Assembly: GCA_023052935.1 (NCBI GenBank)
Contig: CM041292.1
Location: 176,596,111 to 176,660,110, forward strand
Source: Piezodorus guildinii
Taxonomy: Eukaryota; Arthropoda; Insecta; Hemiptera; Pentatomidae
DNA: 64,000 nucleotides
Reading direction: 5' to 3'
Under the pieces are notes generated by a model, which had not been told where the DNA came from, searched no databases, and was given only the letters and a program-made list of their open reading frames with translations. The position numbers and the translations under genes were made by a program. Below are positions 53,044 to 62,496 of this stretch, in pieces (within the stretch, counting starts at the first letter, position 1; each line of letters opens with the position of its first letter).

Positions 53044-55150
53044 ATGTTAATAATAATAATAATGATAGGCTTACCGAACCTGAAGGTTCGATGCCGATAC
53101 CACCTAACTCCGCCTGCACAGACTCGTCCAATGTTCGTCGTTCAAGCCTAAGCCCCCAAGATCAGCCTTAACGCAATACTCCTATTGACGTTTCAGCCTA
53201 CCTTTCGGACGTCTACCAGTCGGATCAGCGAATACCAACTTTCTCGGAATCCGATACTCACCGAGCCCAACTACTATACTGTCCCATTTGAGCTATCAAC
53301 TCAATTATATTCACAGAGTACAAGCTCCGCGTTGTGCAACCTTCTAAAGTCCCCAGGGTCTCATCTCTCTTCGGACCAAATATTTTACGCAGTATCTTAT
53401 TTTCGAAAACCTTAAGCCGTTGTTCATCCTTCAAAGTAAGCGGCCACGTTTCACATCCGTAAAGAACTGTCGGAAGAATAATAGTTTTATAAATTCTAAC
53501 CTTTAAGTTTATAGACAGAAACCGCGAGCTAAGTAATTTAGCAACTGAATAATAACACGCATATCCCACCTTCAACCGGGACTTTATTTCTCCCCGGATT
53601 TCATTTTTTCTTTTTATGATTGAACCTAAGTACTTGAATTTCTCTACTTGTTCAAAAGTATGCTCTGATATATCAATATCACTAAAATCGCCACCATTTC
53701 TGCTACTAATCATATATTTCGTCTTATCGGTATTTATTTCGAGTCCTATTTCTCTACCGGTTTTTATTAAGACACTTGTATTTAGTTGTATGGTTCCCAC
53801 GTCTTCACCTAGCAGTACCAAATCATCGGCATACCCCAAAACCGGAATCTTATCACCCATATTTAAACCTTTCTCGATACACGTCACTTTTCCTATGATA
53901 TATTCTAAAGCTATATTAAATAAAACAGGTGAAAGGGAGTCACCTTGTTTTAAACCCGATCGCACCTTAAATTTCTCGGAATAATTATGACCGATTCTAA
54001 CTATATGGAATGTTTCTGACAACTTTCTCTATAATCATGATGTTATACAGCTTCTGACGGTCTATGGAATCATAAGCCTTTTTAAAATCGATATAAAGTT
54101 GATGGACTACACCGTTGTATACCAACTTTTTCTCTAATATTTGACGTAAGGAAAATATTTGATCAACAGTTGAGCGATTCCGCCTAAAACCACATTGGTA
54201 TTCTCCGATAATTTCCTCAGCGTATTCCGTGATTCGGCTAGTTAATATTGACGAGAATATTTTATAGCATACTGGGAAAAGAGAGATCCCACGATAGTTG
54301 TTACAATCCGTCCTCGGTCCTTTTTTGTGAATCGGAATAAGTATTGATTCTTTCTATCCTTCGGGCATTTTTTCATTTTCCCAGATCTTTTTAACTAAGA
54401 CATGTAATTTGGAAACGCCCGCTTCTCCACACGCCTTGATTAATTCACTCGTGATATTATCATTTCCTGCGGCCTTATAACGTTTTAATTTTCCTATCGC
54501 CATTTCGACTTCCTCTTTACTCGGTGCGTCTATCCATGGTTCAGCGCTCTGATATTCAGAGTGAGGAGATTGATTATTATTTTTCGTATTTAGAATGCCG
54601 TCAAAGTGTTGTTTAAATTTATTTAATATCTCAGTCGGATCCGCAATTATATTGTTGTTTGCATCTTTAACCCCATTCAATAGGGGTTCAAATCTTTTAC
54701 GCGATTTGTTTATACCTTTGTACATCTCTCTCACGTTATTTTCACTTCTGTGTTTTTCTATTTCTATTATTTTGCCTTTAAGATGCTCTCTTTTCTTATT
54801 TTTTAATAATTTTGAAGTCTCATTTTTTACTACTCGAAAGTAAGCCACATTATTATCGCTTGGATTATTTAAAGAATTTAGTTTAGCAGTTTTTCTTTTT
54901 TCACACATATTTTGACAATCCCTGTCGAACCAAGGTTTGTTCCTTTTATTTTCGATTTTCCCAAGACACAAATTACCGACCTCTTCGATATTATCCCTGA
55001 TACCTTCCCATCAATTTTTTACATCTTCGTATTCCTCGTCTAAAGATTCAAAAGCTTCGAACCTATTTTTTACTTCTATTGTGATTTGTTTTCTAATGCC
55101 GGGATTGTTCAATTTAACTAAATCTAAATTCTCAAAGGGATGAATATAGT
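53044..55150 (-). mobile_element. RTE-type LINE (RTE-A), longest copy
   Basis: The copy covers about 2.1 kb of coding plus a very short 3' end that reads GGTTCGGTAAGCCTATCATT and then (ATT)n at 53046-53062. The 5' part with the endonuclease is missing. Two more copies share the 3' region: 58086-58387 and 61660-62496. Confidence 0.85.
53100..55145 (-). pseudogene. RTE-type polyprotein: linker plus reverse transcriptase
   Basis: Reading from 55145 downwards: FENLDLVKLNNPGIRKQITI and NKPWFDRDCQNMC (linker between endonuclease and reverse transcriptase), AIGKLKRYKAAGNDNITSEL, then at 54354 a TAG where the family has a Trp codon. The same frame continues with KESILIPIHKKGPRTDCNNY, YRGISLFPV, QCGFRRNRSTVDQI and LYIDFKKAYDSIDRQKLYNI (first catalytic Asp). 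A deletion of about 35 bp near 54020-54035, seen by comparison with 61725-61800, shifts the frame. The next frame (53258-54022) holds KQGDSLSPVLFNIALEYI, LGYADDLVLLGED with the catalytic Asp pair, TDKTKYM, and LYGCETWPLTLKDEQRLKVF. A further frameshift follows near 53290, then PRKLVFADPTGRRPKGR. A second stop lies near 55015. Confidence 0.85.
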
Positions 55151-55199
55151 TCTGTGTTCTATTTTAAGTAAATTTTAAGGAAGTAAATAAAAATGTTAT

Positions 55200-55485
55200 G
55201 TTTAAATAAATAAAAATGAAAGGATTTTTAACTGATGTGTAGGCCTCTCCGGAAGGAGGATTAGTGTTGATCGGTGACCAGCCCTACCTTCTGGGTAATG
55301 AGTTCGCTGCTTGTTTTTCAATTTCTTGACATTTTAATTCCCAATATTTTCGATCTTCTGTTTTTCTGTGCCAAGATATTCCTTCTTGTTTTTTAATTCC
55401 GTCTGGCCATCTCTTTAGTTGCCCTCCTTTCTGTCCGAGGGGTGTCCATCCGAGAACTGTGTTACTCCACCTGGGGTTATTGTGT
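55200..55485 (-). mobile_element. RTE-B-like LINE 3' end
   Basis: On the minus strand LGWTPLGQKGGQLKRWPDGI and SWHRKTEDRKYWELKCQEIE correspond to the C-terminus of RTE-type proteins such as the one ending at 8445. A short 3' UTR with AAATAAATAAAAATG follows near 55195-55215. Everything upstream is missing. Confidence 0.65.
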
Positions 55486-55727
55486 TAAATAATAGTAACT
55501 AAACCAAAATTTAAGAATGCACTAACGTCTAAATGCACATTTGTAGATAATAAAAAAAAATGTATTTACTAGATTATTTCTTCCTTATTTTTACTTTCTA
55601 TACTTAATAAATACGCCAGTCTGTCCTCAAAACAAATTTGTCCTTGACTAGGAAAACAAGTAAATTATAGATATGCATATACATTATTTTTCCAAGTCAG
55701 AGAGGAATAAAATAGTCACATTTTTAC
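55486..55727. other. No recognised feature
   Basis: AT-rich spacer. Confidence 0.4.
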
Positions 55728-55730
55728 TTT

Positions 55731-55740
55731 CACTTACTGT
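55731..55740. repeat. Target-site duplication, left copy
   Basis: CACTTACTGT, identical to 55933-55942. Confidence 0.75.
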
Positions 55741-55932
55741 AAAAAAAAAAAATAAAATAATAATAAATAAACTTTATTCATATATTTACATTTTGAAAAA
55801 ATGTTAACAATGATTTTGGATGAGTCATCCTTACAATCAGAAAATATTTTTGTTTTTTTGGCAAACATATGGTGAAATAAAATTGAGGTTATATTGCGAT
55901 TGTAGGAAAAATTATTAAAAAAACCTACGCAT
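55741..55932 (-). mobile_element. Retroposed LINE-type 3' tail
   Basis: The insert ends, on the minus strand, with GAATAAAGTTTATTTATTAT and an A/T-run, as expected for the 3' end of a retrotransposed transcript. It is bounded by a 10-bp target duplication. The parent LINE family was not identified. Confidence 0.65.
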
Positions 55933-55942
55933 CACTTACTGT
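55933..55942. repeat. Target-site duplication, right copy
   Basis: CACTTACTGT, identical to 55731-55740. Confidence 0.75.
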
Positions 55943-56465
55943 GTAAGGGAAAGTATTGCGATAGTGAAAATTTTCGAATTCCAGTTTTCGATGGAAATAC
56001 ACGTTTTAGGGTTTCCTGAGTACAAATGACCAAGTTCCGAAAAAAAGGTCTGTGTGTGTGTCATAAGTCTAGCGCAAAAATCATTAGTCGTACGGAACTG
56101 AAATTTCATATTTAAGACAACTATACGCCCGAGATGTTACAGCAACTTTTTCACTAAAATCGGCTGACCGGAAGTCCTACTTTATCCCATGCATTTAGCA
56201 CCTTTTTAAGATTTTCTCAAAAACGGCTCTAACGATTTTGATTAAACTCACTATATCGATGTGAAATTTAATGGCTTTAATATCATGTAGGCTTCATTCT
56301 GATTGGAATAGTATGACATGGCTTAATATTTCAAAATTCCTTCCTCTAAAGTATTTTTAATTATGTAGATTAAATCAATTTTGTCACATCATCTTATTAG
56401 AATTGATAAATAACGCCTAAATATGCAGGTTGAGCAAATTTGATTTACAACTAAAGGAGGAAAGA

Positions 56466-56738
56466 GAGAGATACACTTTATAAAACAAACAAGCGATGCT
56501 GCCCAACTGGATTGGGTTGCTATTCACACAGCCCACTTTTTTTTCCTTATTGGACAATTTTTAGTAATAATATAATATAAATCTTAAGATACAATGTACG
56601 AAAAAAATTGTTCTTTAGCTTTTTCTTTTTTTTACCATTTTGTTTCTTTTAACATTTTTTTAAAATTATTTAACTCCTTTTATTCTTTTTTTTCCTTTTT
56701 GGCTTTCCTTTTCTCGCTTATTTCACATAACAATTTAA

Positions 56739-56741
<3 letters not shown>
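56466..56741. other. No recognised feature
   Basis: T-rich strand between two family H pieces. Confidence 0.4.

Positions 56742-56810
<69 letters not shown>
56742..56810. repeat. (TA)n microsatellite
   Basis: Alternating TA of about 68 bp with one AATTA interruption. Confidence 0.95.
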
Positions 56811-56812
<2 letters not shown>

Positions 56813-56815
56813 TCT

Positions 56816-57219
56816 GATTAGCTTTGCTTGAACATTTGAAGTTGAACGAATTCGAGATCCAACAAAACGAGAAAGCTGCAAACATATTTTTGTAATACAA
56901 TTTTTAGTTTTTGAACTTCATAACAGTTATATACCGTTGGAATGCTAAAGATTTTAGAAAAAATATTATCTTATACATACTATTGTAAAAGTTAACGGAA
57001 AGTAATGAAAAGCCGATAAAAGAAACTGACCGTCGTAGATAATGATATAATAGAATATTTAATAAAACACATGTATTATTAAATATATACATATATATAC
57101 ATATATATAAATATATACATTCATTGACGATTTATTTTATTTTATAAATTTGTTAAAAAAAATCTTGAATTCATATAAATAATGGAGGCAAGTGAAAGCC
57201 GTGTGTTGCGCGCACCAGA
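56816..57219 (-). mobile_element. Family H 5' half
   Basis: Starts near GTTGAACGAATTCGAGATCC and ends with the reversed 5' terminus AAGTGAAAGCCGTGTGTTGC GCGCACCAGA. Its first 55 bp repeat the last block of the copy ending at 56465, so the two pieces are separate copies or a partial duplication around the TA tract. Confidence 0.75.
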
Positions 57220-57914
57220 TTTTTTATAAACTGTCTTTACTGTCCGATACCTGAGAGAAGACTCTATATACAAGAAAACATTTCATTCGCAGACTTTACC
57301 TCATTTTACATGAAATTTAAATAAAAAATACTGAAACAGGGCTTGCCTTAGGTTCATTCTAGACAGACGAAAGAATACTATTTGCACAAGAAGTTAGCTC
57401 GCCCATACTCAGAGCTTATTTGTACGAAGCTTGATGTCTAACTCTAGAATCCCACTCCTAACCGCCATGTTCCCTGCTGTAAATAAACTTCTTCGGTGTA
57501 ACTATTTCAGAAAGTTACACTTCATCAGCTCAGCAAATTCCAAGTTAAAATTCAAAGTAGCGCCAGCTTCAATGATATTGTTTGCTCTCGGCCCGCTAGG
57601 TACCGCTAGTGATCATCCCACTCCCCTAGTCAATAGTTGAATATATGTATTCAATTAAAGCTACATTTGCAATGTTACTGTTTGCTTCTCATCAGATATA
57701 CCAGTGCTCAAAAAAAAAAGAAGAAAAACAAAGCTTTAACAAAAAATACTCAACCGTAGAACTGAAGGGGGATTTATTTAACGATTCCAACTTCTATTAG
57801 TTTTTAATCGGTTATATCCACCAAGGTACTAGAAATGTTAAATACGTTTTAGTGGCAGAGAAATTTTAAATTCCTCAATATGTAAGAATTCTATAACCAA
57901 TTGAAGGAGAAAAA
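57220..57914. other. No gene supported
   Basis: No domain or repeat recognised; a 69-codon frame at 57431-57640 has no family resemblance. Confidence 0.4.
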
Positions 57915-57988
57915 TCTGGTGCGCACAGCATACCACTTTCACTTACCACCGTTGTTAAAATCAATTTTAAGTATTTTCAAATACAGAG
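57915..57988 (+). mobile_element. Family H element, 5' part before a nested SINE
   Basis: Starts TCTGGTGCGCACAGCATACC and has CACTTTCACTTACC. It continues after the SINE at 59158. Confidence 0.8.
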
Positions 57989-58073
57989 AATGGGGTCGCC
58001 TTTAGCATAACAGGATTCAATGCCCAAGGCGAGGTGTTCCAACTGCAGGTGGCCCTATGATATTTTAAAGGAG

Positions 58074-58085
58074 TAATAAATCTTT
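58074..58085. repeat. Target-site duplication of the RTE-A insert, left copy
   Basis: TAATAAATCTTT, identical to 58388-58399. Confidence 0.85.
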
Positions 58086-58387
58086 GTGGTAATTAATTAA
58101 TTTTTGTGGTTTTTTTATATTTGTGGTAATTAATTAATTGGTTTCTCAAATGGACGCGTAAAGTTGTTGGGCTTAGTGAGGAACGGATTCCGAGAAAGTT
58201 GGTATTCGCTGAACCGACTGGTAGGCGTCCGAAGGGTAGGCCGAAGCGTCGATGGGAGGATTGCATTAAGGCTGATCTCGGGGGCTTGGGCTTGACCGGT
58301 GAACATTGGACGAGTCTGTGCAGGCGAAGTTTGGTGGTATCGGCATCGAACCTTCGGGTTCGGTAAGCCTATTATTATTATTATTAT
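58086..58387 (+). mobile_element. RTE-A LINE 3' end
   Basis: About 250 bp of RTE-A C-terminus and tail: IPRKLVFAEPTGRRPKGRPK (58186-58245) and the 3' end GGTTCGGTAAGCCTATTATT with (ATT)n. The first 55 bp contain a local duplication of TTTGTGGTAATTAATTAATT (58083 and 58125), probably formed at insertion. Confidence 0.85.
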
Positions 58388-58399
58388 TAATAAATCTTT
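58388..58399. repeat. Target-site duplication of the RTE-A insert, right copy
   Basis: TAATAAATCTTT. It overlaps the left target duplication (AATCTTTAGT, 58393-58402) of the next insertion. Confidence 0.85.
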
Positions 58400-58402
58400 A
58401 GT

Positions 58403-58965
58403 CTTGAAAAGAAAACTAGGAATTCCCACAAGGGTAGAAGAAATTGAAAATCTACAATTGCAGTATAGTGAAGTGGTACTGCAATGGATACCAGGGCACT
58501 GCGGTCTGCACGGAAACGAAGTAGCCGACCGTCCGGCAAAGGAAGGAGCAGCACTACCACAACCAAACTGCACCCAGACTGGAGGCCGCCCTGGAGACGA
58601 TATCAATAAATAGGGCTGCAGTGAATGCTAAATAGAATGACCTGCACCCGAATCGCGACCCATAAGACGCCTACTAAAAAAAAGAGTAGAAAGGAACAAG
58701 TTATGCTCTTCAGGCTCAGAACGGGCCATAACAGGTGAGAGCACACCTCTATAAAAAGTTTGGCATCGGGGAAAGCTCCCTCTGTGGATGTAGAACTGGT
58801 GACCAGGCTGCAGAGCACATCCTGCAGGCGTGCCCTCAGCTAGAAGACATCAGGAAGCGGATCTGGCCAAAACCTACCGAGTTGGTGACTAAGCTCTATG
58901 GTGATCTGGAGGACCTCAGTAGAACCATTGAGCTTACAGTTCTACTCCCGGACATCGCCATTTGA
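58403..58965 (+). pseudogene. LINE RNase H C-terminal part and tail region
   Basis: The first frame reads SEVVLQWIPGHCGLHGNEVA followed by DRPAKEGAALPQP, the end of an RNase H domain (IPGHCG.HGNE.AD with the last catalytic Asp). After a stop and a frameshift a second frame (58735-58965) has SSLCGCRTGDQAAEHILQAC, the Cys/His-rich region that follows RNase H in such LINEs, and ends TVLLPDIAI at a stop. Fragments LKSRVERNKLCSSGSERAITG-like between them show further damage. Reverse transcriptase is absent. Confidence 0.75.
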
Positions 58966-58984
58966 AGGAAGAACGAAGAAGAAG
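58403..58984 (+). mobile_element. LINE 3' end with RNase H, GC-richer
   Basis: A 582-bp insert bounded by the 10-bp duplication AATCTTTAGT (58393-58402 and 58985-58994). It ends with a GAA-rich tail. Its composition differs from the AT-rich surroundings. Confidence 0.8.
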
Positions 58985-59157
58985 AATCTTTAGTTATGCC
59001 GTCCTTCGGAGGGAACGTTAAAAGGTGGTCCCGAGCATGTGCGATGTCAGGTACTTGTTAAAGATCCTATCCTAATTAAAAAGGCAAAATTTGGGGCTCC
59101 CTCTGTAGCATCATCCGATTAGCCACAGCAGCATAAATTGGCCTTAAAAACAAACAG

Positions 59158-59368
59158 AAAATTATTGAGATAAAAGTTAAATAATTAATCATGTTGAGCT
59201 TTGATAGAAACATGAGTTTTATTAAATAATCGATTACATTAATGTCTACAAGAATCAGTTAGTTTTATCGCCTTTTCAACACTCTCTAATAACTTTTAGA
59301 AATTAGTTATTAAGGTAATATTTTTCTAAGATCTTTAGCTTTCCAACTGTATATTATAAATTTTTATC
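59158..59368 (+). mobile_element. Family H element, continuation after the SINE
   Basis: Continues the copy begun at 57915 with CAGTTAGTTTTATCGCCTTT and AGCTTTCCAACTGTATATTA, then is cut by a Jockey fragment. Confidence 0.75.
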
Positions 59369-59638
59369 ACTTTTCTGGTCTTTGACCGAGTCTCGCACCC
59401 AGGATAACTTTACAAGCTCCGTTTATTTCTCCCTCCTACTTATTTTCTTATTATCCAGTCATACCTTGCTGAAAGATCTTTCCAAATAAATCAACACAGT
59501 TCCTATTCCTCCCATTTTTCTACATCTGCTGGTGTTCCTTAAGACAGCATCCTAGGACCCGTTCTTTATAAAGTCTATACAGCTGATATCCCAACCCATC
59601 CTAACACTTTCCTTTCTATATATGCTGATAAAAGGTGA
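59369..59638 (+). mobile_element. Jockey-A LINE, internal reverse transcriptase piece
   Basis: Reading gives FDRVSHPG, LYKLRLFLPPTYFLIIQSYL, then SAGVP with a stop where Gln is expected, DSILGPVLYKVYTADIP and IYADKR in place of YADDT. Both ends are missing, and it lies between two family H pieces. Confidence 0.75.
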
Positions 59639-59639
59639 T

Positions 59640-60288
59640 AGAAAAGGTCTGTGTGTGTGTGTGTGTGTGTGGTAACTTCAATGCGTAAATGAAATTTCAT
59701 ATTTAATACAACATACACACGAGATGTTACACCAACTTTTTCATCACAATCAGCTTACCAGAAAAGCTACTTTATACCATGCATTTTGCACCTATTTACG
59801 ATTTTCTCAAAAACGGCTCTAACGATTTTGATTAAACTTGCTACATCGGTGTAAAATTGGACGGGCTTTAATATCATGAGGTTTCATTCTGATTGAAATA
59901 GTATGACAGGGCTTAAATGCCGATATTTCAAAATTCCTTCCTCTAAAGTACCTTTAATATTGTAGTTTTTATAAAATTGACCATATCATCTTATAAGCAT
60001 AGCTAAAAAAACAGGTAAGTATATAAGTTAAACGAATTCGATATCCAACTAAAGGAAACAACTGCAAAAATATAAGTAAAATTATAATCTTATACATATT
60101 GTAAAAGTTAATGGATAGTGATAAAAGCCGATAAAACAAACCGATTGTCGTAGATAATAGTATAATACAATAGATTATGCAATAAAACAACATGTTTCTT
60201 TTAAAATCCATTGTAAATAATTCTTTAACAAATTTATTTTCGCTTCTAAATTTGCTTGAAAATTCTCATAATGGTAGGACCAGAAATT
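59640..60288 (-). mobile_element. Family H element, 3' hairpin missing
   Basis: Begins inside the TG-rich block (AAAAGGTCTGTGTGTG) and runs in order to a shortened 5' end near 60288 (ATGGTAGGACCAGAAAT), where the CACTTAC block has been deleted. Confidence 0.75.
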
Positions 60289-60539
60289 TGGTTTTAGACT
60301 GCAAGATTTAGAACAGTGGTGTTATTGCTAAATTTATTTATTAATAAGTTGAGCTTCAGCCGCCTGGGCTAGAGAGGGTAGGGCTTGGAGATCCCAGTGC
60401 CCTGTAGTTAGGTCTGAGTGGTGTGCCGGTGCTCAATAATTCATTGGTAAAATGTGTGTATTGTATCTGGCTGTAGATAGATAGTTTATAAAAAATTTAA
60501 TCAATATTTATGTATTCTTGAAGTTTTGAAAATGATCCT
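60289..60539. other. GC-richer patch, unassigned
   Basis: 60345-60450 is less AT-rich and has no recognised family. Confidence 0.35.
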
Positions 60540-60578
60540 ATGCTTGTGACGGAGGATCGAAACGTCAAATAAAGACTT
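60540..60578 (+). ncRNA. Degenerate hammerhead-like tail motif
   Basis: GGATCGAAACGTCAAATAAA closes a hairpin with GATCC about 15 nt upstream (60535-60539). Only GAAAC, GTC and stem II are recognisable. Confidence 0.25.
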
Positions 60579-60602
60579 GTTAAAGACCTATTAATTGTTG
60601 AA

Positions 60603-60893
60603 GAGAGATCACTTGTAGCTGGGTGGTTAGCATAACAGCCTCCTATGCCAAAGGTCACGGATTCAAACCCGCAAGTGGTCCTAGGATTTTTTAATGGGAG
60701 TAAAAAATCCTTAGTTATGCTATCCTTCGGAGGGGACGTTAAAACGGTGGTCCCGAGCCTGTACGACGTCAGGTACTCGTTAAAGATCCCTATCCTAATA
60801 AAACCGGGATAGGCAAAATTTAGGACTCCCACTGTCATCGTCCGATTAGCCATAGTAGCATAAAGTGACGTTAAATAAATAAACAAACAAACA
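60603..60893 (+). mobile_element. SINE-A copy, reference full-length copy
   Basis: Head: TAGCTGGGTGGTTAGCAT (A box) and GGATTCAAACC (B box), with CACTTG and CAAGTG-type ends that can pair. Body: TATCCTTCGGAGGGGACGTT, GTCCCGAGCCTGTACGACGT, GTTAAAGATCCCTATCCTAA. 3' end: AGCATAAAGTGACGTTAAAT and an AAAT/AAAC tail. The length is about 290 bp. RNA polymerase III transcription and LINE-driven retroposition are inferred from the family type. Confidence 0.9.
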
Positions 60894-61005
60894 ATTGATA
60901 TAGACTAAAACCCGAGTAATATTTCAATTAATATTTATATATATATATGAATTTGGTATTTTTCTCCAAACCCATCTTTAAAATTTTATTTCAATATTCT
61001 CCCAT
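60894..61005. other. No recognised feature
   Basis: Short AT-rich spacer with a small TA run. Confidence 0.4.
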
Positions 61006-61116
61006 GGCGCGTTTATACTAGTGACGTTTTGATGGCTTAAGCGGTAGCGGGTTCTATATAATTTAGGATATTCCGCTCACCTCAGCTTCAAAAACGCGTG
61101 CAATATAAACGCGCCC
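61006..61116. mobile_element. Small MITE-like inverted repeat
   Basis: The left end GGCGCGTTTATA and the right end TATAAACGCGCC are inverted copies, and similarity continues inward (GTTTTGA...AAGCGGTAGCGG against GTTTTTGAAGC...GAGCGG) for about 45 bp on each side. No target duplication is certain; the right flank begins with TTA. The ends resemble those of PIF/Harbinger-type MITEs, but this is a guess. Confidence 0.6.
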
Positions 61117-61422
61117 TTACAGTTCACTGAATCCGCTACCTACGTTACATAAACAGAATTATTTTCTCTCATTCCTCTTTTAGCTTTAACACACCTCGCT
61201 CTCAGTGGGCATACCCAAAGGTTAAGCAAACACTCATTGCCTCTCACAATACCCCAACGAATAAAATCAACTTTTCCCTCTCCAAGTAAGTCAACTATAG
61301 TTTTATTGCTGACACCACATCATGAGAAGAGTCGGCTGGTATAAGTTAAAGGTCAAAGGATTTAAAGTTATTCTCGACAGAGAAACATATTTTGGATGGA
61401 CCTAAAGTTCGTTCAGTTTTCA
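61117..61422. other. No gene supported
   Basis: A reading SVGIPKG near 61200-61222 might be a decayed LINE, but no further block confirms it. Confidence 0.3.
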
Positions 61423-61598
61423 CTTTCACTTACCTATATATAATAAGGGAATGTATTGCGATATTGAACATTTTCTAACTTTAGTTTTTATCGAAAATAT
61501 ACGTTTTAGGGTCCCCTTAATCCAAATGACCAAGTCCCAAGATAAGATCTGGTAAGTCTAACGCGAAAACAAAAAGTATGAAACTGAAATTTCATATT
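61423..61598 (-). mobile_element. Family H 3' end fragment
   Basis: CACTTTCACTTACCTATATA through TGAAACTGAAATTTCATATT; the remainder is missing. The RTE-A copy follows. Confidence 0.75.
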
Positions 61599-61659
61599 TC
61601 TCCCAAGACCTAAAAAGTGGACTCGAGACCTACTAATGCTCATTTTACAAAAATTACAA

Positions 61660-62496
61660 ATATAGGCTACTTCTAGTACTTTTACTTTAAAAAGAGCTTA
61701 TGATTCCATAGACCGTCAGAAGCTGTATAACATCATGATTGAATAGGGAATACCTAGAAAGTTGGTAAAACTAGTAGAGATGTGTTTGTCGGAAGCATTT
61801 CATTAAGTTAGAATCGGTTATAATTACTCCGAGATATTTGAGGTGCGATCGGGTTAAAACAGGCGACCCCTTTCACCTGTTTATTTAATATAGCTTTAGA
61901 ATATGTCATAGAAAAGGTGACGTGTATCGAGAAAGGTTTAAATCTGGGTGATGAAATTCCAATTTTGGGGTACACCATGATTTGGTTTTGCCAGGTGAAC
62001 ACACGGAAACTATACAACTACAAAGTGCGTTAAATAAAAAACACGAGTAAAGAAATAGGACACGAAATAAATACCCGATTAAATAAATACTATTATTCTT
62101 CCTACGGTCCATTACGGATGTGACACGTGGCCGCTTACTTTGAAGGATCAACTACGGCTTAAAGTTTTCGAAAATAAGGTGCTGCGTAAAATGTTTGGTC
62201 CGAAGAGAGATGAGACCTATGGGAGTTTAGAAAGTTCCACAACGCGGAGCTTGTACACTGTGAATATAATTGAGTTGGTTGCATCGCGGGGACTCAAATG
62301 GGCGAGCAAAGTTTTGGGCTCGGTGAGGAACGGATTCCGAGAAAGTAGGTATTCGCTGAACAGACCGGTAGGCGTCCGAAAGTTAGGCCGAAGCGTCGAC
62401 GGGAGTATTGCGTTAAGGCTGATCTCGGAGGCTTGGGCTTGAACCGATCACATTGGGAGAGTCTGTGGAAGCTGGAAATTTGGTATCCGAATTTGG
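61660..62496 (+). mobile_element. RTE-A LINE, decayed copy with internal deletion
   Basis: Reading gives RAYDSIDRQKLYNIMIE, a stop, GIPRKLVKLVEMCLSEAFH, VRIGYNYSEIFEVRSG and, after stops and a deletion that removes the YADD-to-YLG part, ILPTVHYGCDTWPLTLKDQ. The open frame 62140-62442 carries RLKVFENKVLRKMFGPKRDE and TTRSLYTVNIIELVASRGLK. It has more stops than 53044-55150 but keeps about 35 bp that the latter lost. It ends just before the mariner. Confidence 0.8.

Larger units (their letters stand above)
55728..56465 (-). mobile_element. Family H element split by a LINE tail
   Basis: The 3' hairpin is split at its loop by a 192-bp insertion (55741-55932). After it the copy continues in order from GTGTAAGGGAAAGTATTGCG to CAACTAAAGGAGGAAAGAGA at about 56465, where it ends. 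Confidence 0.8.
57989..59157 (+). mobile_element. SINE-A copy split by two LINE insertions
   Basis: The head and first body part are at 57989-58085. The remainder, from AATCTTTAGTTATGCCGTCC to the CATAAATTGGCCTTAAAAAC 3' end, is at 58985-59157. The flanks of the whole unit (ACAGAGAAT before and ACAGAAAAT after) look like its own imperfect target duplication in the family H element. Confidence 0.8.
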
